A stretch of DNA of 64,000 nucleotides from Cytobacillus eiseniae (lineage in GTDB: Bacteria; Bacillota; Bacilli; Bacillales; Cytobacillaceae): NCBI RefSeq assembly GCF_017874625.1, contig NZ_JAGIKZ010000013.1:38625-102624 (forward strand), in the 5' to 3' direction. A model generated the notes under the pieces. That model was not told where the DNA came from and made no database searches. It saw only the letters and a program-made list of their open reading frames with translations. The translations under genes and the position numbers were made by a program. Positions 53,109-61,638 of this stretch are shown here, piece by piece; within the stretch, counting starts at the first letter, position 1; each line of letters opens with the position of its first letter.

Positions 53109-53323
53109 CTCTCCACCTCACCAATTCATCTAATTAAAGCATTAATATTATCTATTTTTCATATTGTTTAGATTATTTTTTCATTATAAAATTTCCTTAT
53201 GGGAAAATCCATTCATTTTAATAAATATAGTACACATTAGAAAAGCTCCGAGTGCCTTAAAACCGATCATATTACAAAGAGGCAAAGATGTGTATCTTTC
53301 GTAATGTTAAAAAGGAGGCTTAG

Positions 53324-54712
53324 GTGAATATGCACACAATGGAAGAAATCAAAAATAACGAAACACAGGCTGCCTTAGACTATGTTACTAACATATTTGA
53401 GGTAGTTAAATCCCGTAATCCTCACGAATATGAATTTCACCAGGCTGTTGAAGAAATATTCGATTCACTTATCCCTGTATTCTCCAAAAAACCTCATTAT
53501 ATGAAGCATGGAATATTAGAAAGATTAGTAGAGCCTGAGCGAATGATTACATTCCGTGTCCCTTGGACAGATGATAAAGGGAATGTCCAAGTCAATCGAG
53601 GTTTCAGAGTACAGTACAATAGTGCGATCGGGCCATATAAGGGCGGGATTCGTTTTCATCCTACCGTCAATGCGAGCATAATTAAATTTCTAGGTTTTGA
53701 ACAAATTCTTAAAAACTCATTGACAGGACAGCCGATAGGAGGCGGAAAAGGCGGAGCAGATTTTGATCCAAAGCATAAATCTGATGGAGAAATCATGCGC
53801 TTCACCCAAAGCTTTATGACTGAGCTATGCAAATATATTGGTCCAGATATTGATGTGCCAGCAGGTGATATCGGTGTCGGTGCCAGAGAAATTGGGTATA
53901 TGTTTGGCCAGTATAAGCGAATTCGTGGGGCATATGAGGCAGGAGTACTTACAGGCAAAGGAATTGGCTATGGAGGAAGTCTCGCACGAACGGAAGCAAC
54001 AGGTTATGGAACGATTTATTTTGTTGAAGAAATGTTAAAGGATAAAGGACTAAGCTTTAAAGGTAGCACAGTGATTGTTTCAGGATCTGGGAATGTATCG
54101 ATCTATGCAATGGAAAAGGCCATTCAGTTAGGTGCAAAAGTAGTCGCTTGCAGTGATTCCAATGGATATATTTTTGATGAAAATGGGATTTGTTTAGAAA
54201 CCGTGAAACAGCTAAAAGAAGTAGAAGAAAAACGAATAGCTGAATATATCAATATCCACCCATATGCTCAATATGTTGAAGGCTGTGAGGGAATATGGTC
54301 CATTCCATGTGATATTGCCTTGCCATGTGCAACTCAAAATGAGCTGAACGAATGCGCTGCAACGATCCTTGTTGCAAATGGGGTAAAAGCCATCGGTGAA
54401 GGTGCCAACATGCCTTCTACATTAGCAGCCATTGATATTTTCCTAAAAAATAATATCCTCTTCGCTCCTGCAAAGGCGGCAAATGCAGGCGGAGTATCTG
54501 TTTCCTCATTAGAAATGGCCCAAAATAGCGCCAGACTTTCCTGGCCTTTCGAAAAGGTGGACAAAAAACTCCAAGTCATCATGAAAAATATATACAAAAA
54601 TAGCGTAAAGGCCGCAGAAGAATACGGCTATCCGGGAAACCTCGTCCTCGGTGCCAATATTGCCGGCTTCATTCGTGTAGCTGATGCGATGATTGTTCAA
54701 GGAATTGTATAA
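53324..54712 (+). CDS. gdhA: Glutamate dehydrogenase, NADP-type
   Basis: Converts 2-oxoglutarate, ammonia and NADPH to glutamate. The 462-residue size and the blocks FRVQYNSAIGPYKGGIRFHPTVNASIIKFLGFEQ, GGGKGGADFDPKHKSDGEIMRF (active-site Lys), PAGDIGVGAREIGYMFGQYKR and TEATGYGTIYFVEEML identify the hexameric NADP family, distinct from catabolic RocG/GudB. AAAGGAGG serves GTG 53324 (five-base gap), with ATG 53330 as an alternative. ATCTAAT (53128) and TTAGAT (53168) in the shared upstream gap could be GltC half-sites, but this is weak. Confidence 0.94.
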   Translation: MNMHTMEEIKNNETQAALDYVTNIFEVVKSRNPHEYEFHQAVEEIFDSLIPVFSKKPHYMKHGILERLVEPERMITFRVPWTDDKGNVQVNRGFRVQYNSAIGPYKGGIRFHPTVNASIIKFLGFEQILKNSLTGQPIGGGKGGADFDPKHKSDGEIMRFTQSFMTELCKYIGPDIDVPAGDIGVGAREIGYMFGQYKRIRGAYEAGVLTGKGIGYGGSLARTEATGYGTIYFVEEMLKDKGLSFKGSTVIVSGSGNVSIYAMEKAIQLGAKVVACSDSNGYIFDENGICLETVKQLKEVEEKRIAEYINIHPYAQYVEGCEGIWSIPCDIALPCATQNELNECAATILVANGVKAIGEGANMPSTLAAIDIFLKNNILFAPAKAANAGGVSVSSLEMAQNSARLSWPFEKVDKKLQVIMKNIYKNSVKAAEEYGYPGNLVLGANIAGFIRVADAMIVQGIV

Positions 54713-54725
54713 GCAAAAGGAACAT

Positions 54726-54763
54726 TAAGAAGGAAGCGAATTAAACCCGCTTGCTTCTTTTTA
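54726..54763 (+). terminator. Terminator of gdhA
   Basis: AAGAAG..AAGCG pairs with CGCTT..CTTCTT with one mismatch, followed by TTTT. Confidence 0.8.
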
Positions 54764-54985
54764 TTGTGATAACAAGGATGATTTAGTTTTCTATCAAAAG
54801 TTACAACAGATTTAGCATAGGCTTTAATAGTGGGCAAAAACTAGTTCCACTCTATATCTAAAACAGTGAAAATTGTATAATCATTTTCAAGGATAAAGAA
54901 GATAAGTTGCTGATGTTCTTATCTAGGATCAAGAAGGTCCGCACTGATCGGTTGGGGATCTGGTTAAGCACCAAAGCTGATCAAT

Positions 54986-55173
54986 AGACGGAAATATTCC
55001 GCTTATTTCGTAATTATTAATAAAAAAAGCAGAAATAAGCGGAGAAATTCCGCCTATTGACTAAGAAAACACAAAAATGAGCACTTTTTTATTGAATAAG
55101 CGGAAAAAATCCGCTTATTTCTCCCAAAACGAGCTTTATTCTATATTTAACCGGAAAATTTCCGCTTATTTTA
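54986..55173. repeat. Array of four short palindromes (AAGCGGA..TCCGCTT), about 55 bp apart
   Basis: Copies centre near 54995, 55044, 55106 and 55159, each about 26 bp. The best copy (55094-55120) reads AATAAGCGGA then AAAAATCCGCTTATT. Each could form a hairpin. Spacer sequences differ and are 49-62 bp centre to centre. The rest of the 490-base gap between gdhA and the methyltransferase gene (54713-54985) shows no gene or other recognisable signal. Confidence 0.7.
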
Positions 55174-55202
55174 CTTTTGCTCGTTACTCGATTTCTCAAT
55201 TC

Positions 55203-56399
55203 TTAAGGTCGTTTTTGAATAATTACGACCTTCAAATAATTTCCCTCTTTAAATTCTTTGATTGTTTTAAAATCCTCCGGAAGACTATATTCCTCTAGAA
55301 TTTTATATTTTTCTCCCCTCTCATTGAATGCCTTTTCTATAAATCCTTTAAACCTAGCCATGTTAAACGTGCTGCAATTTGAAGAGGCCACGATGATTCC
55401 ATTTTTTTCAGTTAATTGAATGGCTTGTTCTAGGAGAACTGGGTAATCTTTGCCTGCACTAAATGTATGTTTTTTCGAACGTGCGAAGCTTGGTGGATCA
55501 AGGATAACCATATCAAATAATAAGTTCTTCCTGACTGCATATTTAAAATAATTGAATACATCATCGACAATAATTGCTTGGGATTCATAATCAATTCCAT
55601 TTACACTAAATTGTTCAATCGTTTTGCTTTTGCTTCGATTGGCCAAATCTACGCTTGTTGTTTTTATTGCACCACCTAATGCTGCCGCAACCGAGAAAGC
55701 CCCCGTATATGAAAAAGTATTCAATACCGTTTTCCCTGACGCATATTTATTACGAATCGTCTTTCGAACATTTCTTTGATCCAAGAAGATTCCCGTCATC
55801 GCACCATCATTTAAATAAATCGCATATTGTATCCCATTCTCCTTCACAATTAACGGAAATTGGGCTTCCTCCCCGATAACAAAATCATCTCCCTCAATAT
55901 AAGTTCCCTTCACATCAAAGCGCTTCTTCTCATATATTCCCTGCCAATCTGCAACATTCGTTAAAGCAGCGACAATTTCATTTTTGAATTTGTAAATTCC
56001 TTTGCTATACCAAGTGAGTAGTAAATAGCCTGCATAATAATCAATTGTCAAACCGCCAATTCCGTCCCCTTCACCATTAAAAATACGGAATGCTGTTGTT
56101 TCTGCATCATCAAAAAGGGACTTGCGATAATTAATAGCTCCATTAAATCTTTCTTCAAAAAATAGCTGATTAATTACTTCCTGTTGATTTCTACTTAATA
56201 CCCAGCCTCTTCCCTTGTTCTGCTTGCCATAATACCCTTTAGCAAGAAAGCGATTGTTTTCATCAAGAAGATCGATTATTACGCCTTCTTCTATATCATT
56301 TGCAATCGGCTCAATAGCTCCCTCTGCTATAAGCGGATATCCTGCTTGAATGCTTTTTATATGTTTTGATTTCACCTTTACTTTAATCACTTTATTCAT
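55203..56399 (-). CDS. Class I rRNA (cytosine-C5) methyltransferase, RlmI-like
   Basis: SAM-dependent methyltransferase of 398 residues. The N-terminal PUA domain (VKVKSKHIKSIQAGYPLIAEGAIEPI) binds RNA. A central RlmI-type region (FRIFNGEGDGIGGLTIDYYAGYLLLTWYS) is followed by the Rossmann domain with KTVLNTFSYTGAFSVAAALGGA, SVDLANRSK and the catalytic ILDPPSFARSKK. E. coli RlmI methylates C1962 of 23S rRNA; the bacillar orthologue is YwbD-like. ATG 56399 is preferred, with GGGTG upstream; an ATG four codons earlier is possible. Confidence 0.9.
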   Translation of the reverse strand: MNKVIKVKVKSKHIKSIQAGYPLIAEGAIEPIANDIEEGVIIDLLDENNRFLAKGYYGKQNKGRGWVLSRNQQEVINQLFFEERFNGAINYRKSLFDDAETTAFRIFNGEGDGIGGLTIDYYAGYLLLTWYSKGIYKFKNEIVAALTNVADWQGIYEKKRFDVKGTYIEGDDFVIGEEAQFPLIVKENGIQYAIYLNDGAMTGIFLDQRNVRKTIRNKYASGKTVLNTFSYTGAFSVAAALGGAIKTTSVDLANRSKSKTIEQFSVNGIDYESQAIIVDDVFNYFKYAVRKNLLFDMVILDPPSFARSKKHTFSAGKDYPVLLEQAIQLTEKNGIIVASSNCSTFNMARFKGFIEKAFNERGEKYKILEEYSLPEDFKTIKEFKEGNYLKVVIIQKRP

Positions 56400-56742
56400 T
56401 TGTTCACCCATTACCTTTTTTATTATTTATCATGTCATACCCATCTTATCAATAAAAGTGTTATGAGTAAAAAACTCGAAAAGGTCGTTATTTCACAATA
56501 CTTTTACCCTTATCATTTTGAACTCAAATCCCCCAAAAATCTGTCATTATTTTTCAAGCTCTATATAAAGATCCTACATAATTAACCAATCTTATTCAAT
56601 AATGAATATATTAATATAAATAGTTTCATGTTAAACTTATTAAAATTATGTATTTTTATAAATTTTCTCGTATTCTTCGACAAATACCGTTAGAATATTT
56701 AGAGAACTAGTAATTATTATTTCTTTATAAGGGGAGATGCAC
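56400..56742. other. Intergenic region, no gene seen
   Basis: This very A/T-rich gap between the divergent methyltransferase and putP genes holds no convincing ORF, hairpin terminator or repeat. It must contain both promoters. TAGAAT near 56690 is a possible -10 for putP, but no good -35 was found. Confidence 0.5.
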
Positions 56743-58221
56743 ATGTCAGATTCAGTTCTACAAATAATATCGATTGGTATTTACATGGTTGCTATGTTAA
56801 TCATAGGCTGGTATGCATACCGGAAAACAAGTAATCTAACTGATTACATGCTAGGCGGACGCTCACTTGGTCCAGCAGTTACTGCATTGAGCGCAGGAGC
56901 AGCAGATATGAGTGGCTGGTTATTAATGGGATTGCCAGGCGGAATTTATGTAAGTGGATTAGCAGACGCTTGGATTGCCATCGGATTAACACTTGGTGCC
57001 TATGCAAACTGGTTTTTTGTCGCACCACGTTTACGTAGCTATACACAAGTTGCAAACAACTCAATTACAATACCTGGCTATTTAGAAAATCGTTTCAAAG
57101 ATTCAACGAAACTATTAAGAATCGTATCTGCCATTGTTATTTTAGTATTCTTTACTTTTTATGTCTCATCAGGTATGGTTTCTGGTGCTGTTTTCTTTGA
57201 AAGCTCATTTGGTGTTAACTATCATCTTGGCCTTCTAATTGTATCTGGTGTTGTTGTCGCTTACACATTATTTGGTGGTTTTTTAGCGGTTAGTTATACA
57301 GATTTCGTTCAAGGATTAATGATGTTAATCGCTTTAATTCTCGTTCCAACACTTGCTCTTTCACATACAGGCGGATTCAGCGGAACATTTGAAACAATTC
57401 GAGCAATTGATCCTACACTATTAGATTTCTTTAAAGGAACAACGACTTTAGGCATCATTTCTGCTTTGGCATGGGGACTCGGCTATTTTGGTCAGCCGCA
57501 TATTATCGTTCGCTTCATGGCTATCACAACAGTTAAAGAAACAAAGAGTGCTCGTCGTATCGGGATGAGCTGGATGATTTTCTCGCTACTAGGTGCAGTA
57601 GCTATGGCTTTAATCGGATTAGCCTTTTTCCACCAGAATACGCAATATACATTAGATAATCCGGAGGCCGTCTTCCTAGTATTAGGACAAATCGTATTCC
57701 ATCCATTATTCGCAGGATTCTTATTAGCTGCAGTACTTGCTGCTATTATGAGCACCGTTTCTTCACAGCTCATTGTTACTTCAAGTGCCTTAACAGAGGA
57801 TTTATACAAAACATTATTTAAGAAAAGCGCCTCTGATAAAGAACTTGTCTTCTTTGGTAGAATGGCCGTTTTAGCTGTTTCAATTGTTGCTGCGTTATTA
57901 GCATTAGAACAAGATAATACGATCCTTAGCCTTGTTGCATACGCATGGGCAGGATTTGGTGCTTCATTTGGACCTGTTATTCTTCTAAGCTTATTCTGGA
58001 AGAAGATGACAAATTGGGGAGCACTTATCGGGATGATTGCTGGTGCAATTACAGTTATAATATGGAAACAGGCTGGACTTGGAGATACATTATATGAAAT
58101 TGTTCCAGGTTTTGCAATCAATTTAATTCTCTCCATTGTTATTAGCTTAATTACGTACCGCCCTAATCCAACGATTGATAAAGAATTTGACGAAAGTGTT
58201 CGTTTATTGAAAAGTGAGTAA
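56743..58221 (+). CDS. putP: Sodium/proline symporter
   Basis: Imports L-proline with sodium, for nutrition or osmoprotection. The 492-residue protein has 13 hydrophobic segments and PutP hallmarks: DYMLGGRSLGPAVTALSAGAADMSGWLLMGLPGGIYVSGL, FGGFLAVSYTDFVQGLMM, WGLGYFGQPHIIVRFMA and AAIMSTVSSQLIVTSSALTEDLYK. Bacilli have PutP for catabolism and OpuE for osmoprotection; these cannot be separated from sequence alone. ATG 56743 (MSDSVLQ) follows AAGGGGAG; an ATG two codons earlier overlaps that site. No proline-degradation genes are adjacent. Confidence 0.93.
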   Translation: MSDSVLQIISIGIYMVAMLIIGWYAYRKTSNLTDYMLGGRSLGPAVTALSAGAADMSGWLLMGLPGGIYVSGLADAWIAIGLTLGAYANWFFVAPRLRSYTQVANNSITIPGYLENRFKDSTKLLRIVSAIVILVFFTFYVSSGMVSGAVFFESSFGVNYHLGLLIVSGVVVAYTLFGGFLAVSYTDFVQGLMMLIALILVPTLALSHTGGFSGTFETIRAIDPTLLDFFKGTTTLGIISALAWGLGYFGQPHIIVRFMAITTVKETKSARRIGMSWMIFSLLGAVAMALIGLAFFHQNTQYTLDNPEAVFLVLGQIVFHPLFAGFLLAAVLAAIMSTVSSQLIVTSSALTEDLYKTLFKKSASDKELVFFGRMAVLAVSIVAALLALEQDNTILSLVAYAWAGFGASFGPVILLSLFWKKMTNWGALIGMIAGAITVIIWKQAGLGDTLYEIVPGFAINLILSIVISLITYRPNPTIDKEFDESVRLLKSE

Positions 58222-58231
58222 TAAAAAGAAG

Positions 58232-58264
58232 CAATCCTCCTTATTATAAGGAGGATTTTTTCTA
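58232..58264 (+). terminator. Terminator of putP
   Basis: AATCCTCC pairs with GGAGGATT around a loop of nine, followed by six T. Confidence 0.9.
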
Positions 58265-58341
58265 TAAACCTAGTTGGATTGAATATGTTTATCGTTTAAA
58301 ACGAGGAGCAAAGATAAATACGACAGCTAAGAGGAGGATGC

Positions 58342-58431
58342 TTACATTCTTCCGAAGAAAATTGCAATCGATCTTGAAAATCTCAACTTTTCAGCAATGT
58401 TCAGCCTTTTAGAGGATATTTTATCTGCCAT
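58342..58431 (-). CDS. Small protein of 29 aa, possibly frameshifted membrane protein
   Basis: ATG 58431 follows AAAGGAGG with a seven-base gap, a strong site. The frame gives 29 residues starting MADKISSKRLNIAEK and stops at TAA 58342. In another frame the sequence continues through FLRKNVSILLLAVVFIFAPRFKR to a stop at 58289-58291, which looks like a single membrane helix with a basic end. Joined by one frameshift near 58355-58365, the two would form a protein of about 46 residues. Either the gene is broken, a base is in error, or only the short form is made. No family is known. Confidence 0.45.
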   Translation of the reverse strand: MADKISSKRLNIAEKLRFSRSIAIFFGRM

Positions 58432-58460
58432 CATTGGTTTGCCTCCTTTATGCAGTTTTC

Positions 58461-59324
58461 TTAACTCTTTAGATCGTTCTTAATCTCATACTCTTCGAAC
58501 TTTTCATCAAGCCAAGTTGCATACTCCGTTTCTAGCTTAGAATCAAATAAAGTTTCTTTTATTTCTTGCTTCACCTCTTCGTATACCGCTTCCTTTGCTT
58601 CTTTCTTTTCCACTACCTTAATAATGTGGTATCCATAGTCCGTCTTGACGGGAGCACTAATTTCTCCGATCTCTAAAGTAAATGCAGCCTCTTCAAATGT
58701 TTGAACCATTTCACCACGCCCGAAAAAGCCAAGATCCCCACCTGTTTCACTATTGGATACATCTGTTGAATATTCCGAAGCCAGCTTACCGAAATCCTCT
58801 CCGGCTTCAAGCTTTTTACGAACTTCCTTTGCCGTCTCCTCATCCTCAACCAGGATATGACTTGCCTGTATTTGCTCGGCTTGTGCATAGCTGTCTTTAT
58901 TTTCTTCAAAATAGGCTAGCAGTTCGTCATCAGTAATCTTAATTCTTGGTTCTATTAGTTTTTTTGTTGCGACATAGTTTTCAATATTTTTTTCAATTGT
59001 GGACATCTCGACCCCGTTGTTGGCAAGTATTTCCTGAAACGCCTCTTCTCCGCCATATGATTCCATATATGCGTTCATTTCTTCCTCAAGCTCAGCTTTG
59101 CTCACTTCAACCTTTTCCTTTTTCATTTCTTGTTTAATCATTTTTTCGGTAATTAATGTCTCTAACACCTCAGATCCATATTGTGAAACGAGAAGCTCAT
59201 GTAATTCGTCCTCACTAATTTTCTCTCCATTCACACTAGCTACATTCTTTCCTTGCATGAAAGTGGCAGTCATTACAAGACCGATCACCAAAACCATTCC
59301 GATCATCCAATAAAGTTTCTTCAT
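58461..59324 (-). CDS. Membrane-anchored parvulin-type prolyl isomerase (PrsA-like)
   Basis: Extracytoplasmic foldase of 287 residues. An uncleaved-type N-terminal helix ([19 protein letters not shown]) lacks the lipobox Cys of true PrsA, so it is probably a membrane-anchored relative such as YacD. A SurA/PrsA N-terminal helical domain ([33 protein letters not shown]) precedes a parvulin domain ([37 protein letters not shown] ... [21 protein letters not shown] ... YGYHIIKV). ATG 59324 has AAAAGGAG upstream. It follows htrA by 20 bases, so chaperone and protease are co-transcribed. Confidence 0.88.
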   Translation of the reverse strand: MKKLYWMIGMVLVIGLVMTATFMQGKNVASVNGEKISEDELHELLVSQYGSEVLETLITEKMIKQEMKKEKVEVSKAELEEEMNAYMESYGGEEAFQEILANNGVEMSTIEKNIENYVATKKLIEPRIKITDDELLAYFEENKDSYAQAEQIQASHILVEDEETAKEVRKKLEAGEDFGKLASEYSTDVSNSETGGDLGFFGRGEMVQTFEEAAFTLEIGEISAPVKTDYGYHIIKVVEKKEAKEAVYEEVKQEIKETLFDSKLETEYATWLDEKFEEYEIKNDLKS

Positions 59325-59344
59325 CTTTTCTCCTTTTTTCACTG

Positions 59345-60553
59345 TTATTTTGTCGCTTGATTACTCGTTAATACCACTTCAACTGTCTTTCGTTCACCTT
59401 GCCTGTAAAATTCGATTGCCACCTTGTCACCAATCGAAAATTCTGCGTATAAATATTTACGTAAATCTGTCGTATCAGCTATTTCATTGCCTCCTATAGA
59501 AATAAGGATGTCCTCTACTTGGAGGCCAGCTTTTGCTGCTGACGAATTAGGGTCAATGCTTGTAACCATTGCTCCTTTTGTCACTTCACCCGAAATCCTT
59601 TGTAAATAAAACGGAGGGATCTCTTCCAAACTCGCTAGACTCACACCTAGGTAAGGACGAATGACTTGTCCATTTTCAATTAATGCATCAATAATCGCTT
59701 GCACCTCATTGCTTGGAATCGCAAACCCTAACCCTTCTACACCGCTTTCAGAAATCTTTAAGCTATTAATTCCGATTAATTCTCCTGACGTATTGATCAG
59801 GGCACCTCCACTGTTGCCAGGATTAATGGCGGCATCTGTCTGAATAACCTCCAAGTCCCATTCACCAGCAGACGTGGAAACCGCAATTGTTCGATCGATG
59901 GCACTGACAATTCCTTGTGTCACTGTTCTTGATAAATCAAGCCCAAGTGGATTTCCAATTGCTAGTACTTGATCTCCCGCCCTTAGCTGGGAAGAATCTC
60001 CAAATGTTAAGGTTTCCACATCCACATCACCTGCAATTTTTAATACGGCAATATCTGTTAATGGATCTGTGCCAATTAATTCAGCCTTTGCCTTTTCACC
60101 ATCATGAAGGGATACTTCAATTTCATTCGCCCCTTCAATTACGTGGTTATTCGTAACAATATACGCCCCATCAGCTGTTTTCTTAAAAATCACACCTGAC
60201 CCTGTTCCACTTTCAACTGCCTCATTTGATTGATTAAATCGGTTCGTTTGCTGCTGTTTATTTACAATCCCTACAATCGCTTTTGATGCCTGCTCGATCG
60301 TATCGGCTAAGTTATTTGCAGGAGCAGATACTTGCTGCACATTTAATTCCGAAGCTGCTTCTCCATTTTCTTGGGCAACAATTGCACTTTGGACCTCCTC
60401 GTTCCCATTTGGGATAAATTGCATAGTTGTCAATGTAAAAGCCGATCCAATCACACCAGCTACAATTGTCGAAATTACGCCTTTTAATTTTGACTGCTTC
60501 TCTTGCTTCACTTCTATATGATCTCCCTCATTCAATGGATCTTTCTCATACAT
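59345..60553 (-). CDS. htrA: HtrA-family serine protease (DegP-like)
   Basis: Membrane-anchored quality-control protease that degrades misfolded exported proteins. The 402 residues contain a cytoplasmic N-terminus, one membrane helix (about 26-47), and a trypsin-like domain with His137 (VTNNHVIEG), Asp167 ([11 protein letters not shown]) and Ser248 ([12 protein letters not shown]). One PDZ domain lies at about 295-395 ([11 protein letters not shown] ... [29 protein letters not shown]). B. subtilis has three such paralogues (HtrA, HtrB, HtrC); which is closest is not certain. It leads an operon with the foldase gene. In B. subtilis CssRS controls htrA/htrB, but no CssR site was identified here. 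Confidence 0.93.
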   Translation of the reverse strand: MYEKDPLNEGDHIEVKQEKQSKLKGVISTIVAGVIGSAFTLTTMQFIPNGNEEVQSAIVAQENGEAASELNVQQVSAPANNLADTIEQASKAIVGIVNKQQQTNRFNQSNEAVESGTGSGVIFKKTADGAYIVTNNHVIEGANEIEVSLHDGEKAKAELIGTDPLTDIAVLKIAGDVDVETLTFGDSSQLRAGDQVLAIGNPLGLDLSRTVTQGIVSAIDRTIAVSTSAGEWDLEVIQTDAAINPGNSGGALINTSGELIGINSLKISESGVEGLGFAIPSNEVQAIIDALIENGQVIRPYLGVSLASLEEIPPFYLQRISGEVTKGAMVTSIDPNSSAAKAGLQVEDILISIGGNEIADTTDLRKYLYAEFSIGDKVAIEFYRQGERKTVEVVLTSNQATK

Positions 60554-60666
60554 GGCTAGCCCTTCTTTCGTTTATATATTTATTCCTTCATTCAACATTT
60601 TGTCTGCCTTACAACCATACTTTAACCAGTGAATGTGTCAGGAAGATGTCAAGGGAGATTTACCTA

Positions 60667-60708
60667 TAAAAAAAACGACTGGGAAACTCAACCCAATCGT
60701 TTTTTTGA
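60667..60708. terminator. Terminator downstream of the MerR gene
   Basis: AAAAAACGA.TGGG pairs with CCCA.TCGTTTTTT around an eight-base loop, 7 bases after the MerR stop on the minus strand. Confidence 0.85.
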
Positions 60709-60714
60709 ATTCTA

Positions 60715-61479
60715 TTATTTTTGCATACCTATATAAATGTAAATCGCATCTCTTAAAAATTCTGCCGTTCCTGGCTTTGCCTTATCATAATAGGCTGTGA
60801 ACCTTTCGTCATCGACATACATTTGGGCCAGCCCAGCATGTGCTTCCTTGCTATATTCTTTCCAATAGTAGCATAGCCATTGCTTGTGCAGGTCTGCTGC
60901 TTTCTGAGCAATATCACTTGCAGGATCACCTGCTGCAAAAGCTTCAGCTAACGTTTCATGAAGTTGTTTATCTATGCTCGTTACTTTTTCAAAGTCTTCC
61001 TCTGACATATTCAAAACTTTGGCATTTGACTGATTAACGGCATCCTCGCCATATTTTTCACGAATTTCTTTTCCATATTTCTTCTCATTTTCTTCGACCA
61101 TTTTTTTCTTGAAGCCTTCAAACTTTTCTTTATCCGACATGTTCATTCTCCCTTCTGTTAAGGCAATTGTTTTATCTACATTTGCAATAAGTAAATCTAA
61201 TTGTTCTTTTTTTTCTAAGAGTTTCTTGCGATGCTCCCTCAGTGCCTTAGCTCCATCAAAAGAAGGCGCTGTTACAATATTTTTAATACTTTCTAAATCC
61301 ACACCTAATTCCCTGTAAAACAAAATTTGCTGCAAACGGTCGACTTCCGCTTGCCCGTATATCTGATACCCTGATGAATTAATTCTTGCCGGCTTAAGAA
61401 TATCTATTTCATCATAATACCGAAGTGTTCTGGCGCTTACGCCCGCTAATTGAGCTAGCTTCTGCACTGTATATTCCAT
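60715..61479 (-). CDS. MerR-family regulator with TipAS effector domain
   Basis: A 254-residue transcription activator. The N-terminal MerR helix-turn-helix (YTVQKLAQLAGVSARTLRYYDEIDILKPARINSSGYQIYGQAEVDRLQQILFYRELGVDLESI) twists DNA at promoters with long spacers. A coiled coil follows (about 75-110). The C-terminal TipAS domain (about 130-254, with QWLCYYWKEYSKEAHAGLAQMYVDDERFTAYYD) binds thiopeptide-like or hydrophobic compounds in TipAL. B. subtilis Mta, which controls multidrug exporters, has the same design. A 19-bp-spacer promoter with a dyad precedes it, so it regulates itself. GGAGGTGAG lies before the ATG. Confidence 0.92.
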   Translation of the reverse strand: MEYTVQKLAQLAGVSARTLRYYDEIDILKPARINSSGYQIYGQAEVDRLQQILFYRELGVDLESIKNIVTAPSFDGAKALREHRKKLLEKKEQLDLLIANVDKTIALTEGRMNMSDKEKFEGFKKKMVEENEKKYGKEIREKYGEDAVNQSNAKVLNMSEEDFEKVTSIDKQLHETLAEAFAAGDPASDIAQKAADLHKQWLCYYWKEYSKEAHAGLAQMYVDDERFTAYYDKAKPGTAEFLRDAIYIYIGMQK

Positions 61480-61499
61480 TCGCTCACCTCCATAAATTA

Positions 61500-61530
61500 A
61501 CGATACACCTTAACGCAACGTGAAGGTCAA
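61500..61530 (-). promoter_or_regulatory. MerR-type promoter/operator
   Basis: On the minus strand TTGACC (-35, 61525-61530) and TATCGT (-10, 61500-61505) are 19 bases apart, the stretched spacing MerR proteins need. The dyad ACCTT..AAGGT fills the spacer and overlaps the -35. It ends 20 bases before the regulator's start codon. Confidence 0.75.
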
Positions 61531-61576
61531 TCACTTTTTTCATATTTTTATAAATGCCTTTGAAAATTATTTACTA

Positions 61577-61622
61577 ACAAAAAAAGCGCCTCTCAATGAT
61601 TGTGAAAAGAGAGGCACTTTAG
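61577..61622 (-). terminator. Terminator of the two-component operon
   Basis: GTGCCTCTC pairs with GAGAGGCGC around a 14-base loop, followed by seven T on the minus strand. Confidence 0.88.
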
Positions 61623-61638
61623 TATGATTCGTTTTTAT

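Noticed and set aside
54986..55173. CRISPR array, because repeats are spaced about 55 bp apart.
   Set aside because: The repeats differ from each other at several positions, are too few, and the intervening sequences are A/T-rich and uneven in length.
57492..58136. A 214-codon antisense frame inside putP.
   Set aside because: It is the complementary frame of a clear membrane-protein gene, has no RBS, and its composition is that expected from the opposite strand.
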